NCBI GenBank assembly: GCA_030827135.1
Contig: JAURFE010000001.1
Span: forward strand, 1,124,368-1,188,367
Source of the DNA: Vicinamibacterales bacterium
Lineage (GTDB): Bacteria > Acidobacteriota > Vicinamibacteria > Vicinamibacterales > SCN-69-37
Direction of reading: 5' to 3'
Length of the DNA stretch: 64,000 nt
The translations under genes and the position numbers were made by a program. The notes beneath the pieces are model-generated. The model was not told the DNA's origin and made no database searches. It saw nothing but the letters and a program-made list of their open reading frames with translations. Below are positions 35,761-46,140 of this stretch, piece by piece (the first letter of the stretch is position 1; each line of letters begins with the position of its first letter).

Positions 35761-36393
35761 ATGGCCATGCACCGATGGGCGGACCGTGCCCTGCTGTTTC
35801 TTTTCGATCCCGCATGCGTCGCGTGTCAGGCACCCCTGACTGACCGCCGGATCGGCCCGGTCTGTGGTCGGTGCTGGTCGTCCATCCACCCCTCACCTTC
35901 CACGGACCTGGTGAGAGCCGTCGGCATCTACGAAGGCGCTCTCCGCAACATCGTCCACGCGCTCAAATACGGCGGTCACGCGTCACTGGCGAAGCCTCTG
36001 GGGGCCCGCATGCGCGATGCGGCAGGCGATTGGCTCGACGATGCGACGGTGGTGCCGGTGCCGCTCCATCCCTGGCGGTCGATCCGGCGAGGCTTCAATC
36101 AGGCTGATTTGCTCGCGAGCGCATTGGGTCGCCCGGTGTGGCGGGCACTCAGGCGAACACGTCTGGGCCAACCACAGGCGGGCTTGAGCGCGGCTGAGCG
36201 GTTTCGCAACATCCCGGCCGGTACCTACGTCCTGCGGCGCCTCTGGGGAAAGCGTGTGCCTCCCTCGGTGGTGCTGGTGGATGACGTCATCACTACGGGA
36301 GCGACCGCAGAGGCCTGCACCCAGGTGTTGCTGGAAGCGGGCGTTGAGCGCGTGAGGGTGTTGACGGTAGCCAGGGCTTTGCGTCGTACGTAG
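35761..36393 (+). CDS. comFC: ComF-family phosphoribosyltransferase-like protein
   Basis: A 210-residue protein. An N-terminal four-cysteine zinc finger (CVACQ, later CGRCW) is followed by the ComFC body (LKYGGHASLAKPLGARM, VPVPLHPWRSIRRGFNQADL) and a PRPP-binding motif VVLVDDVITTGATAEAC. In transformable bacteria ComFC helps import single-stranded DNA. No other uptake gene is visible apart from dprA. Its TAG stop starts a perfect palindrome. Confidence 0.9.
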   Translation: MAMHRWADRALLFLFDPACVACQAPLTDRRIGPVCGRCWSSIHPSPSTDLVRAVGIYEGALRNIVHALKYGGHASLAKPLGARMRDAAGDWLDDATVVPVPLHPWRSIRRGFNQADLLASALGRPVWRALRRTRLGQPQAGLSAAERFRNIPAGTYVLRRLWGKRVPPSVVLVDDVITTGATAEACTQVLLEAGVERVRVLTVARALRRT

Positions 36394-36445
36394 GGCCCGC
36401 TGAACTGCAGCGGGCCGGATCGGCGCGCTCAAGCTCAGCGCGCTA
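36390..36445. repeat. GTAG-palindrome copies C and D between convergent comF and tmk
   Basis: Copy C: GTAG then GGCCCGCTG / CAGCGGGCC, nine perfect pairs with loop AACTG (36394-36416); the TAG (36391-36393) is the comF stop. Copy D, read on the minus strand: GTAG followed by GCGCGCT / AGCGCGC with loop GAGCTTG (36423-36443); its TAG (36443-36445) is the tmk stop. The two hairpins likely serve as back-to-back terminators. Confidence 0.85.
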
Positions 36446-37027
36446 CGCGACCTTGATGCGTTCCAACACGGCCGCTTCGATGGCGGCGCGCACTTCGTCC
36501 TTGCCCATTTCGCCGTCGATGAGCACCCAGTCCTGAGCCTCGGCCTGCCGGCGATAGGATGCGCGGACGCGGGCCAGGAGCTGGAGGTCGCGTTCGTATT
36601 TGTCGCGGCCGCTGGCTTTCCGCTGCACAGCCGTCTCAGGAGCGATATCGAGCAGGACGGTCACGGTCGGCCGGGGGAGGTAGCGCTGGATGTCCTCAAG
36701 CCAGGCCGGGTCGAGCCCCTGCGCCTCCCCGTACGCGATGCTCGACGCGCGGTAGCGATCACACACGATGATGCCGCCGGCTGTGAGCCACATCTCGATC
36801 TTCTGGCGGAATTCGCAGCGGTTGGCAACGTAGAGCAGCTGCATGACGTCGGGACCAAATTCGCGTTCGCCGGACAGCGCCCTGGCGATCTCGCGGCCGA
36901 TGGGCGTCTCGTAGTCGGGAAACGACAGGGAGTGGACCTTGCGTCCGTCCTGCTCGATGCGGGCGCGCAGATGCCGCGCCTGCGTTTCCTTCCCGCTTTG
37001 ATCGAGTCCCTCAAACGCAACAATCAT
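36443..37027 (-). CDS. tmk: Thymidylate kinase (dTMP kinase)
   Basis: A 194-residue kinase that phosphorylates dTMP to dTDP. The P-loop reads FEGLDQSGKETQ, where the usual Thr/Ser after Lys is Glu. Nearby YVANRCEFRQKI and the DRYRASSIAYGEAQGLD segment match the family's DRY motif and substrate loop. LLDIAPETAVQRK is the lid-adjacent strand. The start is ATG 37027, sharing one base with the lysA stop (TGATG). Confidence 0.9.
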   Translation of the reverse strand: MIVAFEGLDQSGKETQARHLRARIEQDGRKVHSLSFPDYETPIGREIARALSGEREFGPDVMQLLYVANRCEFRQKIEMWLTAGGIIVCDRYRASSIAYGEAQGLDPAWLEDIQRYLPRPTVTVLLDIAPETAVQRKASGRDKYERDLQLLARVRASYRRQAEAQDWVLIDGEMGKDEVRAAIEAAVLERIKVA

Positions 37028-38283
37028 CACGCCTCCCACTGCAGCATGTCGTCCACCGTCTGCCGGCGACGTACCACACGCCACGACCGCCCATCCACCA
37101 TCACTTCAGCCGCGAATGGACGCCGATTGTAATTGGACGCCATCACCGATCCATAAGCCCCGGTGTCACGAACGACGACCAGGTCGCCAACCGCCACCGG
37201 CGGCAGGCTCCGCTGTTTCCCAATGGTGTCGCTGGTTTCACAGACGGGTCCCACGATGTCGCAGTCCACAGCGGCGCCGTCTCTCGGTATCACCGCTTCG
37301 ATTTCGTGCCACGCGCCGTACAGCGCCGGGCGAATCAGGTCCGTCATGCCGGCATCGACGATCACAAACAGGCGTCCGTCCGCCTGCGTTTTGAGATCAA
37401 CCACACGTGCCAGCAGCACACCCGCGGGGCCGGTGATCCAGCGACCAGGTTCCAGCACCAGTCGCAGTCCGGTGGGACGCACAACCGGCAGCACGGCAGC
37501 GGCGTACTCCTCTGGACTCAAGACCCGCTGGCCAGGCTCGTACGCGATGCCCAGTCCACCGCCGATGTCGAGGTGTTCAAGCGTGATCCCCTGCGCCGCC
37601 AGCGTCGTCGCCATCGTGGCGATCGTGGCGGCGGCCTGCGTGAGCGGGAGGGAGTCGGTGATCTGTGATCCGATGTGCACGTGCAGACCCACGACGCGGA
37701 GATTCGGCCGCTGCGCCATCTCGGTGACCATGGCGTAGGCCTGGACCACCGACATGCCGAACTTCGTGGTCTTGTGCCCGGTGGAGATATTGGGGTGGCT
37801 GCCCGCGTCCACATCCGGGTTCACGCGCACAGCCACACGCGCGACGGTATTGTGGGTCGCGGCGATGGCCTGAATGCGCTCCATCTCGCCAGGTGACTCC
37901 GCGTTGATGGCTTTTACGCCGAGCGTCACGGCACGCACCAGTTCGTCGTGGGTCTTTCCCACGCCGGTGAACACGATTTGGTCTGGCGAAAACCCTGCGC
38001 GCAGGGCCAGTTCGATCTCCCCCCCGGAGTTGGCATCGGCATGGCCACCGGCAGCCCGCATCTCGCGCACGACCGCGAGCGTCGCGTTCGCCTTGATGGC
38101 GTAATGCAGGTCGTGCGGATAACCGGCGAAAGCCGTATCGAGGGCGGAGTAGCGCTCCCTCAGCAGCGCGCGGCTGTAGACGTGTGTGGGCGTGCCCACG
38201 GCGTCGGCCACCGGCGACAGCGCAACATCGTCGCAGCCAAACTCTCCATGAATGCGTATGAAACCAGGCACGGGACCTGGCAT
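37027..38283 (-). CDS. lysA: Diaminopimelate decarboxylase
   Basis: A 418-residue PLP enzyme, the last step of lysine synthesis. The PLP lysine lies in LHYAIKANATLAVV. The barrel carries HVHIGSQITD, LDIGGGLGIAYEPG and LEPGRWITGPAG. The C-terminal beta domain carries the substrate-binding Cys motif GPVCETSDTIG and DTGAYGSVMASNYN. I chose ATG 38283 because it begins the protein proper; upstream in-frame sequence overlaps the divergent sigma gene. Only 39 bp separate it from that gene's start. Confidence 0.95.
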   Translation of the reverse strand: MPGPVPGFIRIHGEFGCDDVALSPVADAVGTPTHVYSRALLRERYSALDTAFAGYPHDLHYAIKANATLAVVREMRAAGGHADANSGGEIELALRAGFSPDQIVFTGVGKTHDELVRAVTLGVKAINAESPGEMERIQAIAATHNTVARVAVRVNPDVDAGSHPNISTGHKTTKFGMSVVQAYAMVTEMAQRPNLRVVGLHVHIGSQITDSLPLTQAAATIATMATTLAAQGITLEHLDIGGGLGIAYEPGQRVLSPEEYAAAVLPVVRPTGLRLVLEPGRWITGPAGVLLARVVDLKTQADGRLFVIVDAGMTDLIRPALYGAWHEIEAVIPRDGAAVDCDIVGPVCETSDTIGKQRSLPPVAVGDLVVVRDTGAYGSVMASNYNRRPFAAEVMVDGRSWRVVRRRQTVDDMLQWEA

Positions 38284-38288
38284 TTTAG

Positions 38289-38294
38289 TATGAT
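38289..38294 (+). promoter_or_regulatory. Possible -10 element (TATGAT) for the ECF sigma gene
   Basis: TATGAT lies about 29 bp before the chosen ATG (38323), in the very short divergent gap with lysA. I see no good -35. If real, transcription starts near 38301, which supports the downstream ATG over the one at 38290. Confidence 0.3.
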
Positions 38295-38322
38295 TCCGGA
38301 CGCGGTTCCGGCCGGCCGTAGC

Positions 38323-38946
38323 ATGTCCGAAAACCCTACGCCCTTTCCGAACGAGGCCTCGGATGCCTTGATAGCGCGGTGTCTGGCCGGTGACCAGTCC
38401 GCGTGGGAAGAGATCGTCCGTACATATCGCCGCAAGGTGTTCAACGTCGCGTACAAGTTTGTCGGCCGGCACGATGAGGCCGAGGACCTGACGCAGGACG
38501 TCTTCATCAAGATTTTCAAGGCGCTGCACACGTTCGACCGCCGCGCCAACTTCCAGACCTGGCTCATCAGCATCAGCCGCAATCTCTGTATTGACCACTA
38601 TCGGTCGGTCCGCAAGGAACGGGCGACCATGGCGCGTGATGTGGACGCCTCCGAGTTATCGCCGGTCTCGCGGGAGCGAACCCCGCTCGGCGAACTGGAG
38701 CAGGTCGATTTGAAGTCGATCATCCGGCAGGCACTGGCCGAATTGCCGGCCACCCTGCGGCAGGCCGTCACGCTGCGGGACCTGCAGGAGTTCTCATACC
38801 AGGAGATTGCCGATCAACTGGGATTGCCCGAAGGCACCGTCAAGTCGCGTATCAACCGGGGACGACTCGAACTGGCCCGCCAGATCCGTCGTCTCCAACA
38901 ACACAGGCCGCCGGGCTCCATGGCTTCGCGCGGAGGAACAGAATGA
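38323..38946 (+). CDS. ECF-family RNA polymerase sigma factor
   Basis: A 207-residue sigma factor. Region 2 is VFNVAYKFVGRHDEAEDLTQ, then DVFIKIFKALHTFDRRANFQ with TWLISISRNLCIDHYRSVRK. Region 4 is LPATLRQAVTLRDLQEFSYQ, EIADQLGLPEGTVKSRINRG. No anti-sigma gene of the zinc type follows. Instead the next gene is a STAS-domain protein starting four bases before its stop (ATGA), so control may run through partner switching, which is inference. ATG 38290 is an alternative start. Confidence 0.93.
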   Translation: MSENPTPFPNEASDALIARCLAGDQSAWEEIVRTYRRKVFNVAYKFVGRHDEAEDLTQDVFIKIFKALHTFDRRANFQTWLISISRNLCIDHYRSVRKERATMARDVDASELSPVSRERTPLGELEQVDLKSIIRQALAELPATLRQAVTLRDLQEFSYQEIADQLGLPEGTVKSRINRGRLELARQIRRLQQHRPPGSMASRGGTE

Positions 38947-39284
38947 ATGTCACGACCTCAACCCACGGCACCATCGTCGTGGTGCACGTTACGGAATCCA
39001 AGCTGACGTATCCGATTCTCTCTGACTTTGCGACGACGGTCGCCGGGCTGGTGGCGAGCGGCCAGAAGCAGATCCTGGTAGACCTCTCGACGGTCGGCTA
39101 CGTGGACAGTGCCACGATTGGCTGCCTGATGGACCTGTATCGGCAGTCCCACACCGCCGGCGGCCAGCTCAAGCTCTCGGGCGTGCAGAAGCGCGTGGAG
39201 ACGATGCTGACGATGACGGGCGCGCATAACTTTCTGGAGGTCCACGCCGATCAGGCATCGGCGCTGGCCAGTTTCGGAGGCTGA
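38943..39284 (+). CDS. STAS-domain protein (anti-anti-sigma factor-like)
   Basis: A 113-residue single-domain STAS protein. The typical strand-loop VDLSTVGYVDSATIGCLMDL holds the Ser that is phosphorylated in SpoIIAA/RsbV-type antagonists. The C-terminal half has GGQLKLSGVQKRVETMLTMT and ends in a short helix. Such proteins bind an anti-sigma kinase when dephosphorylated. No HATPase kinase is encoded nearby, so its partner is unknown. It is coupled by ATGA overlap to the sigma factor gene. Confidence 0.9.
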   Translation: MNVTTSTHGTIVVVHVTESKLTYPILSDFATTVAGLVASGQKQILVDLSTVGYVDSATIGCLMDLYRQSHTAGGQLKLSGVQKRVETMLTMTGAHNFLEVHADQASALASFGG

Positions 39285-39285
39285 G

Positions 39286-39564
39286 ATGCGGAAGATCACC
39301 ACGACCGCCGGCACCCCTGTGGAGACCGATGGTGACGTGCTCGCCATCATCGAGACGGTGTCCCGTGATCTGGCCCGCCGGGCCGATCTCGACTACAGCT
39401 TTGAGGAGATCGACCACGAGTTCCAGCATCTGATCAGCCAGCTCACCGAAGAGGAGCTCCGCACGTATCTGAAGGAGAGCCTGTTCATGAGTTTCAACCG
39501 GTTCGAGAATGACCGGCTCGCGCAGCTTGTGAAGAAGGCGAGCAGCGCGACGGAGATGGACTGA
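39286..39564 (+). CDS. Small acidic/helical protein of unknown function
   Basis: A 92-residue protein that I do not recognise. It is mainly helical and charged (FEEIDHEFQHLISQLTEEEL, then RTYLKESLFMSFNRFENDRL). There is no signal peptide or membrane segment. It begins one base after the STAS gene stop, preceded by GGAGGCTGAG, so it is the third gene of the sigma/STAS operon. The position suggests a regulator or partner of the STAS protein. Confidence 0.8.
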   Translation: MRKITTTAGTPVETDGDVLAIIETVSRDLARRADLDYSFEEIDHEFQHLISQLTEEELRTYLKESLFMSFNRFENDRLAQLVKKASSATEMD

Positions 39565-39592
39565 GCTTTTGGGCCGCCTGGCCCTCAGTGCT

Positions 39593-39790
39593 CACCTGGG
39601 TGACGGCTCGTCTGTGTCAGCTCTCCGGCTCGACGACGCGGAAAAAGCACCGCTCCACGGTGTTCGTCTGCCTGTGTTGTGTGGGGACCCCCAGCCCCAC
39701 ACATGTCACCCCGCTCCGCAGTGCTTTTTGAGCTATCGAGTGTCGCGTCGCTCGCAGTCGAGCTGACACAGACGAGCCGTCACCCAGGTG
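39593..39790. repeat. Element bounded by a perfect 31-bp inverted repeat
   Basis: Bases 39593-39623 (starting CACCTGGGTGACGGC) are the exact reverse complement of 39760-39790 (ending CGTCACCCAGGTG). The arms enclose about 136 bp that hold no convincing gene. Inside them a second, looser pairing is seen (AAAAAGCAC near 39642 against GTGCTTTTT near 39721). It could be a MITE-like remnant or a large RNA hairpin. The flanks show only a weak AGTG direct repeat. Confidence 0.85.
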
Positions 39791-40065
39791 AAGTGTCCTC
39801 AGGGTCACCACTCCTTGGTCCACGCCAGCCGTCAGCCGCGCCGGCGCCAATCAATCCCACCCGTTGTCGGCCACAACTACCGGCGGTTGACCTCAACACC
39901 AACGCCTTGTTCCGTTACGGTCGTGCGGCAAGGCACGGATGGACAATCGGCCGACACCTCAGTCCACTTCGTCCCAGTTACGGCTACGGCTGGCCACCCG
40001 TTCCCACGCGGCGTCAGCGTGAAGCCGAATCTCACGTCGCTTTTCCGCGTCGTCGAGCCGGAGAG
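39621..40065. repeat. Second, overlapping 25-bp inverted repeat
   Basis: Bases 39621-39645 (CTCTCCGGCTCGACG and on) are the exact reverse complement of 40041-40065. On opposite strands both copies can encode FRVVEPES. The repeats nest with the 31-bp pair, suggesting a rearranged or duplicated piece. Between 39565 and 40136 I see no credible gene; the short open frames there lack family matches. Confidence 0.8.
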
Positions 40066-40136
40066 TCGGCACTCCGAGCCGGACCGCGAGTGCTCACAGC
40101 GCGACACACAGCATGTGCGGATAAACTCCGCCGAGC

Positions 40137-40226
40137 ATGGCGCCGATCATTCCCGACCCGAGGAGGATCCGCGACTTCCGTTCTGAGGCGGCATTCGAGA
40201 AGTGGCTCGCGACGAACCACGAGCCC
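40137..40226 (+). pseudogene. Truncated N-terminus of a YdeI/OmpD-associated family protein
   Basis: ATG 40137 opens MAPIIPDPRRIRDFRSEAAF followed by EKWLATNHE, which closely matches the conserved start of YdeI-family proteins (PDPxxIRxFRSxAAFExWLAxNH). After about 29 codons the similarity stops and the frame runs on into the leader of the next gene. I read this as a remnant cut off by a deletion or recombination near 40225. Confidence 0.65.
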
Positions 40227-40312
40227 TTGTGCTCCTTCAGGCGCGTGTCCTTGACAACCGGGCGCGCAAGGCGCCTAATACATTCCTCCCCATTTCAATC
40301 TCTGGAGGTCCG

Positions 40313-41020
40313 ATGCGTTCCATCGATACGAATCGGCGTCGTTTTCTGGCGGGTGGGGTCGCGGCTGCTGCCGCGGCGGCCGTGTCGTTCACGCGGCTTG
40401 AAGCCGCTCAGGCGCAGGTGGGGCCGCCCGACTGGCTGAAGGAAGTGCGCGGCCAGCACCGCTGCTTCTTCGACTTCAACGCCCACAAGAACGGCCTGCC
40501 GCTGCTGCACATGCTCAACTATTTCAACGCGTACACAGGGCCACACGGCGCACAGCCGAATCAGGTCGGCGCAGTCGGCAGCTTTTACGGCATCGGACCG
40601 GCGGCGAGCATTCCGCTGGGATTCGACGATTCGATCTGGGCGAAGTACGGCGTCGGCGACCTGCTCAATCTGAAAGACGCCAACGGTCGGGCCTACACAC
40701 GCAACGTGTTCAACAGCCCGACCGAAGCTGACGGCCATCTGCTGTCCCAGGGCATGGGCGTACCGCCACTGGCGCCGTTTGGCGGCGCGGTCGTGGCGTG
40801 CTCGATCGCCAGTCTCCAGAAGATGGGCACCAAGTTCCTGATGTGCAACAACGCACTCGGCGCATGGACGCTGGAACTGGCCGCGCGCGGCAAAGGTGAT
40901 GCGGCCGCGATCGGCACAGAGCTGCGGGCGCACCTGCTGCCGGGGGTGACGGTGGTGCCGGCGATGGTTGTGGCGATCACGCAGGCGCAGGCTGCGGGGA
41001 TTTCGTACAACAGACAGTGA
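40313..41020 (+). CDS. Tat-exported protein of unknown function
   Basis: A 235-residue protein with a clear twin-arginine signal (DTNRRRFLAGGVAAAAAAAV), so it should be exported folded. The rest is a single domain (HRCFFDFNAHKNGLPLLHML, MCNNALGAWTLELAARGKGD, VTVVPAMVVAITQAQAAGI). The last part has the look of DsrE-like folds, with a Cys in a FLMCNNAL strand, but this is only a suggestion. ATG 40313 follows TGGAGG. It sits alone between the repeat-rich patch and lpxC. Confidence 0.85.
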   Translation: MRSIDTNRRRFLAGGVAAAAAAAVSFTRLEAAQAQVGPPDWLKEVRGQHRCFFDFNAHKNGLPLLHMLNYFNAYTGPHGAQPNQVGAVGSFYGIGPAASIPLGFDDSIWAKYGVGDLLNLKDANGRAYTRNVFNSPTEADGHLLSQGMGVPPLAPFGGAVVACSIASLQKMGTKFLMCNNALGAWTLELAARGKGDAAAIGTELRAHLLPGVTVVPAMVVAITQAQAAGISYNRQ

Positions 41021-41030
41021 AACGTCTGTC

Positions 41031-41050
41031 ACAAGGGCTGAAGCCCGTGT
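41031..41050. repeat. GGGCTGAAGCCC palindrome after the Tat-protein gene
   Basis: ACAAGGGCT / AGCCCGTGT around a GA loop, with one mismatch, lies ten bases after the stop codon. It resembles the GTAG-palindrome family in its core (GGGCT-tc/ga-AGCCC) but lacks the GTAG. A separate small hairpin (ACAGAC / GTCTGT, 41010-41029) spans the stop codon. Possible terminator between convergent genes. Confidence 0.6.
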
Positions 41051-41069
41051 GCTCCGAGGGACTGGGAAA

Positions 41070-41972
41070 TCAGCGAACGGAGGAACGGGCCGGGACGCGG
41101 GCGGCGACGGGTGCAGCCGTCGGCTCGCTCGCGTCCACAAGACGCCACGCATCGCGCTGACGGAGGAGCTCAGTCGCGAACTTGGTATGCAGAGCGTGAC
41201 CGCCCCGCTGCACCACGACGTGGCCGCAAATCGGATGCCCCACCAGGGCCAGGTCGCCGATGACGTCCAACATCTTGTGACGCACAAACTCATCGTCGAA
41301 CCGGAGCTGATTGAGGACGCCCGTTTCGCCGATCACAATCGCATTGTCCAGTGAACCGCCGAGCGCGAGGCCGCGCTGGCGCATCAATTCCACGTCCTTG
41401 AGGAAGCCGAACGTGCGAGCGGGCGCAATCTCGTCGACGTAGGTCTCTTCCGTGACGTCGATCGTCTTTTCCTGATGCCGCAGCAGCGGATGGTCAAAGG
41501 CGATGCTGTAGGTGAGCTTGAACCGTTCGGCCGGATACACGGCGATGCGCTTGTCGCCGTCCTGCACTTCCACGGGCGTCAACACTTCGAGCATCTGACG
41601 CGGTGCGTTCTGTTCCTTGGTGCCGGTGCTCTGGATCAGATAAACCCAGGGCGACGCGCTGCCGTCCATGATCGGCACTTCCGGCTGGTTGAGTTCGATG
41701 ATGGCGTTGTCCACGCCGAGACTGCGAAGCGCCGACAGGAGATGTTCGACGGTTTCAACCGACGCCTCGTCGCGCCGGAGGCCCGTCTGCAGGTGCTGCG
41801 CTCCCACCAGACATGCCGTGGTTGCCGGAATTTCCACCCCGAGGTCCGTCCGCTGGAACCGGATGCCGTGATTGACGGGCGCCGGTTTGAGCACGATGGA
41901 GACTTTCTGGCCGGAGTGAAGGCCAATTCCTGTGCAGGGCGTCGCGTGGCGGAGAGTACGTTGAGCGGGCAT
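41070..41972 (-). CDS. lpxC: UDP-3-O-acyl-N-acetylglucosamine deacetylase (lipid A synthesis)
   Basis: A 300-residue zinc amidase, the committed step of lipid A synthesis in the cytoplasm. The N-terminus aligns with family starts (QRTLRHATPCTGIGLHSGQK). Zinc/active-site residues lie in ETVEHLLSALRSLGVDNA (His77) and in HKMLDVIGDLALVGHPICGH. EVPIMDGSASPWVYLI and APARTFGFLKDVE are also present. It proves an LPS-type outer membrane. I chose ATG 41972. A GTG at 42041 would add a Trp/Cys-rich extension unlike the family. Confidence 0.95.
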   Translation of the reverse strand: MPAQRTLRHATPCTGIGLHSGQKVSIVLKPAPVNHGIRFQRTDLGVEIPATTACLVGAQHLQTGLRRDEASVETVEHLLSALRSLGVDNAIIELNQPEVPIMDGSASPWVYLIQSTGTKEQNAPRQMLEVLTPVEVQDGDKRIAVYPAERFKLTYSIAFDHPLLRHQEKTIDVTEETYVDEIAPARTFGFLKDVELMRQRGLALGGSLDNAIVIGETGVLNQLRFDDEFVRHKMLDVIGDLALVGHPICGHVVVQRGGHALHTKFATELLRQRDAWRLVDASEPTAAPVAARVPARSSVR

Positions 41973-41991
41973 GTGTGGTCGCGTTCGCAGC

Positions 41992-42033
41992 CTATACAAG
42001 CAATCCGGCTGCCAACAATCGACGAGCCGCCAT
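41992..42033 (-). other. Possible 13-residue leader peptide upstream of lpxC
   Basis: A short frame MAARRLLAAGLLV starts at ATG 42033, five bases after AGGTG, and stops (TAG) 20 bp before the lpxC ATG. It lies inside the leader expected from the promoter at 42071-42099. It could be a translated upstream ORF or chance. Confidence 0.3.
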
Positions 42034-42070
42034 GTGGACACCTAAATCATTGAAATAATTGGGCTTATGG

Positions 42071-42099
42071 ATGATAAACCGAGCCGGATACCACAGCAA
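42071..42099 (-). promoter_or_regulatory. Candidate sigma-70 promoter of lpxC
   Basis: On the minus strand, TTGCTG (42099-42094) and TATCAT (42076-42071) are separated by 17 bp. Transcription would start near 42064, about 90 nt before the lpxC ATG. It is the best -10/-35 pair I found in the 195-bp gap between uvrA and lpxC. Confidence 0.55.
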
Positions 42100-42167
42100 G
42101 TCTGACCATGTGTGGTAATTCAACCACGCCAAAAGGGGTTGCGTCTGTGGGTATATTGACACAGGCG

Positions 42168-44987
<2,820 letters not shown>

Positions 44988-45018
44988 CTCAACCGACTAT
45001 GTTACCCGTTCGCCAGGC

Positions 45019-46116
45019 TCACGGCCGACCCAGAATGGCCCCGTTATCGGCTCCGACAGCCGGTGCCGGAGAGAGGTCCAGCGGCGGAAATCCGAACGGG
45101 GCGCGCACGGCCTTCAGGCCCAGCCCCTGGACCAGGCCGCCGCGGGCCCTGATGTGGGGATCCTCGAATGCCTCGGCCGGAGTGTTGACCGGAGACAGGC
45201 AGACATCCCGTCCCTCGAAGAACTGCAGCCATTCGTCGCGCGTCCTGGTGCGGAACACGGCACGAATCTCACGCACCAGCGCGGTCTGATCGGCACCCGA
45301 GGTCAGCTGGCGCGCGGTCAGGTCCGGCCGCCCAACGGCGTCGCAGAACGCGGACCAGAACTTCGCCTCCAGCGCACCAAGGGCCATCTGCAGGCCGTCG
45401 GCGGTTTCATAGACGTTGTAGCAGGCGTGTTCGCCAAATGTCGGCAGCTCCCCCACCGCCGACGAGGGGGTCTCCATCAGGTCCTTGGCACCCGGCAGCA
45501 TCACCCAATACAGCGCGGACTCGTGCATGGAGATGTCGAGCGTGGCCCCGGTGCCCGTGCGCCCACGCTCAAGCAGCGCCGCCAGCACCGCGACCACCGC
45601 GCTCATGGCCCCGCCACCGACATCGGCCACAAACATCTTCGGCAACGCGGAGGGCGAGGGTCTGTCAGTCGCCAGGATGCCGGACACGGCCACGTAGTTG
45701 AGGTCGTGCCCAGGCCGCTCCGCGTACGGACCCGATTGGCCATAGCCCGTGATGGACGCGTGAATGAGTGACGGGTGGGCACTGCGCAGCTCCGCGGCCG
45801 CGACGCCCAGACGCTGCGCCGTTGCGGGCCTGAAGCTCTCGATCACGACATCGGCCGTCGCGATCAGTCGCCGCAGCGCCGCGCGCGCCTCGGGATCCTT
45901 CAGGTCGAGCGCCACACTCTTCTTGCCGCGACCCAGCAGCAGGTCGTACACCCCGCGCCCGTCGATCAGCGGGGGCAGGTGGCGCATGGGATCCCCGCCG
46001 CGCGGATCCTCCACCTTGATGACTTCGGCCCCCAGTTCGGCCAACATCAGGGTCGCAAACGCGCCAGGCAGCAGGCGCGTCAGATCAATCACGCGAACTC
46101 CGGAGAGAGCGGGCAT
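45019..46116 (-). CDS. CaiB/BaiF CoA-transferase family III protein, alpha-methylacyl-CoA racemase-like
   Basis: A 365-residue protein. The N-terminus (LSGVRVIDLTRLLPGAFATL) and LGAEVIKVEDPRGGD are family III marks. The segment ITGYGQSGPYAERPGHDLNY carries the His-Asp pair and surroundings typical of alpha-methylacyl-CoA racemase (AMACR) more than of formyl- or carnitine-CoA transferases. AMACR switches the configuration of 2-methyl-branched acyl-CoAs. I chose ATG 46116; ATG 46131 is also possible. It starts 24 bp from the divergent nhaC gene. Confidence 0.88.
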   Translation of the reverse strand: MPALSGVRVIDLTRLLPGAFATLMLAELGAEVIKVEDPRGGDPMRHLPPLIDGRGVYDLLLGRGKKSVALDLKDPEARAALRRLIATADVVIESFRPATAQRLGVAAAELRSAHPSLIHASITGYGQSGPYAERPGHDLNYVAVSGILATDRPSPSALPKMFVADVGGGAMSAVVAVLAALLERGRTGTGATLDISMHESALYWVMLPGAKDLMETPSSAVGELPTFGEHACYNVYETADGLQMALGALEAKFWSAFCDAVGRPDLTARQLTSGADQTALVREIRAVFRTRTRDEWLQFFEGRDVCLSPVNTPAEAFEDPHIRARGGLVQGLGLKAVRAPFGFPPLDLSPAPAVGADNGAILGRP

Positions 46117-46140
46117 GCGGGATGTTATCATCGCGGCGCT

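Noticed and set aside
39617-40107. Short minus-strand frames in the repeat zone
   Set aside because: No ribosome-binding site or family match; their shared FRVVEPES comes from the inverted DNA repeat.
41973-42041. N-terminal extension of lpxC from GTG 42041
   Set aside because: The Trp/Cys/Arg-rich extension does not match family starts; ATG 41972 aligns with the usual N-terminus.
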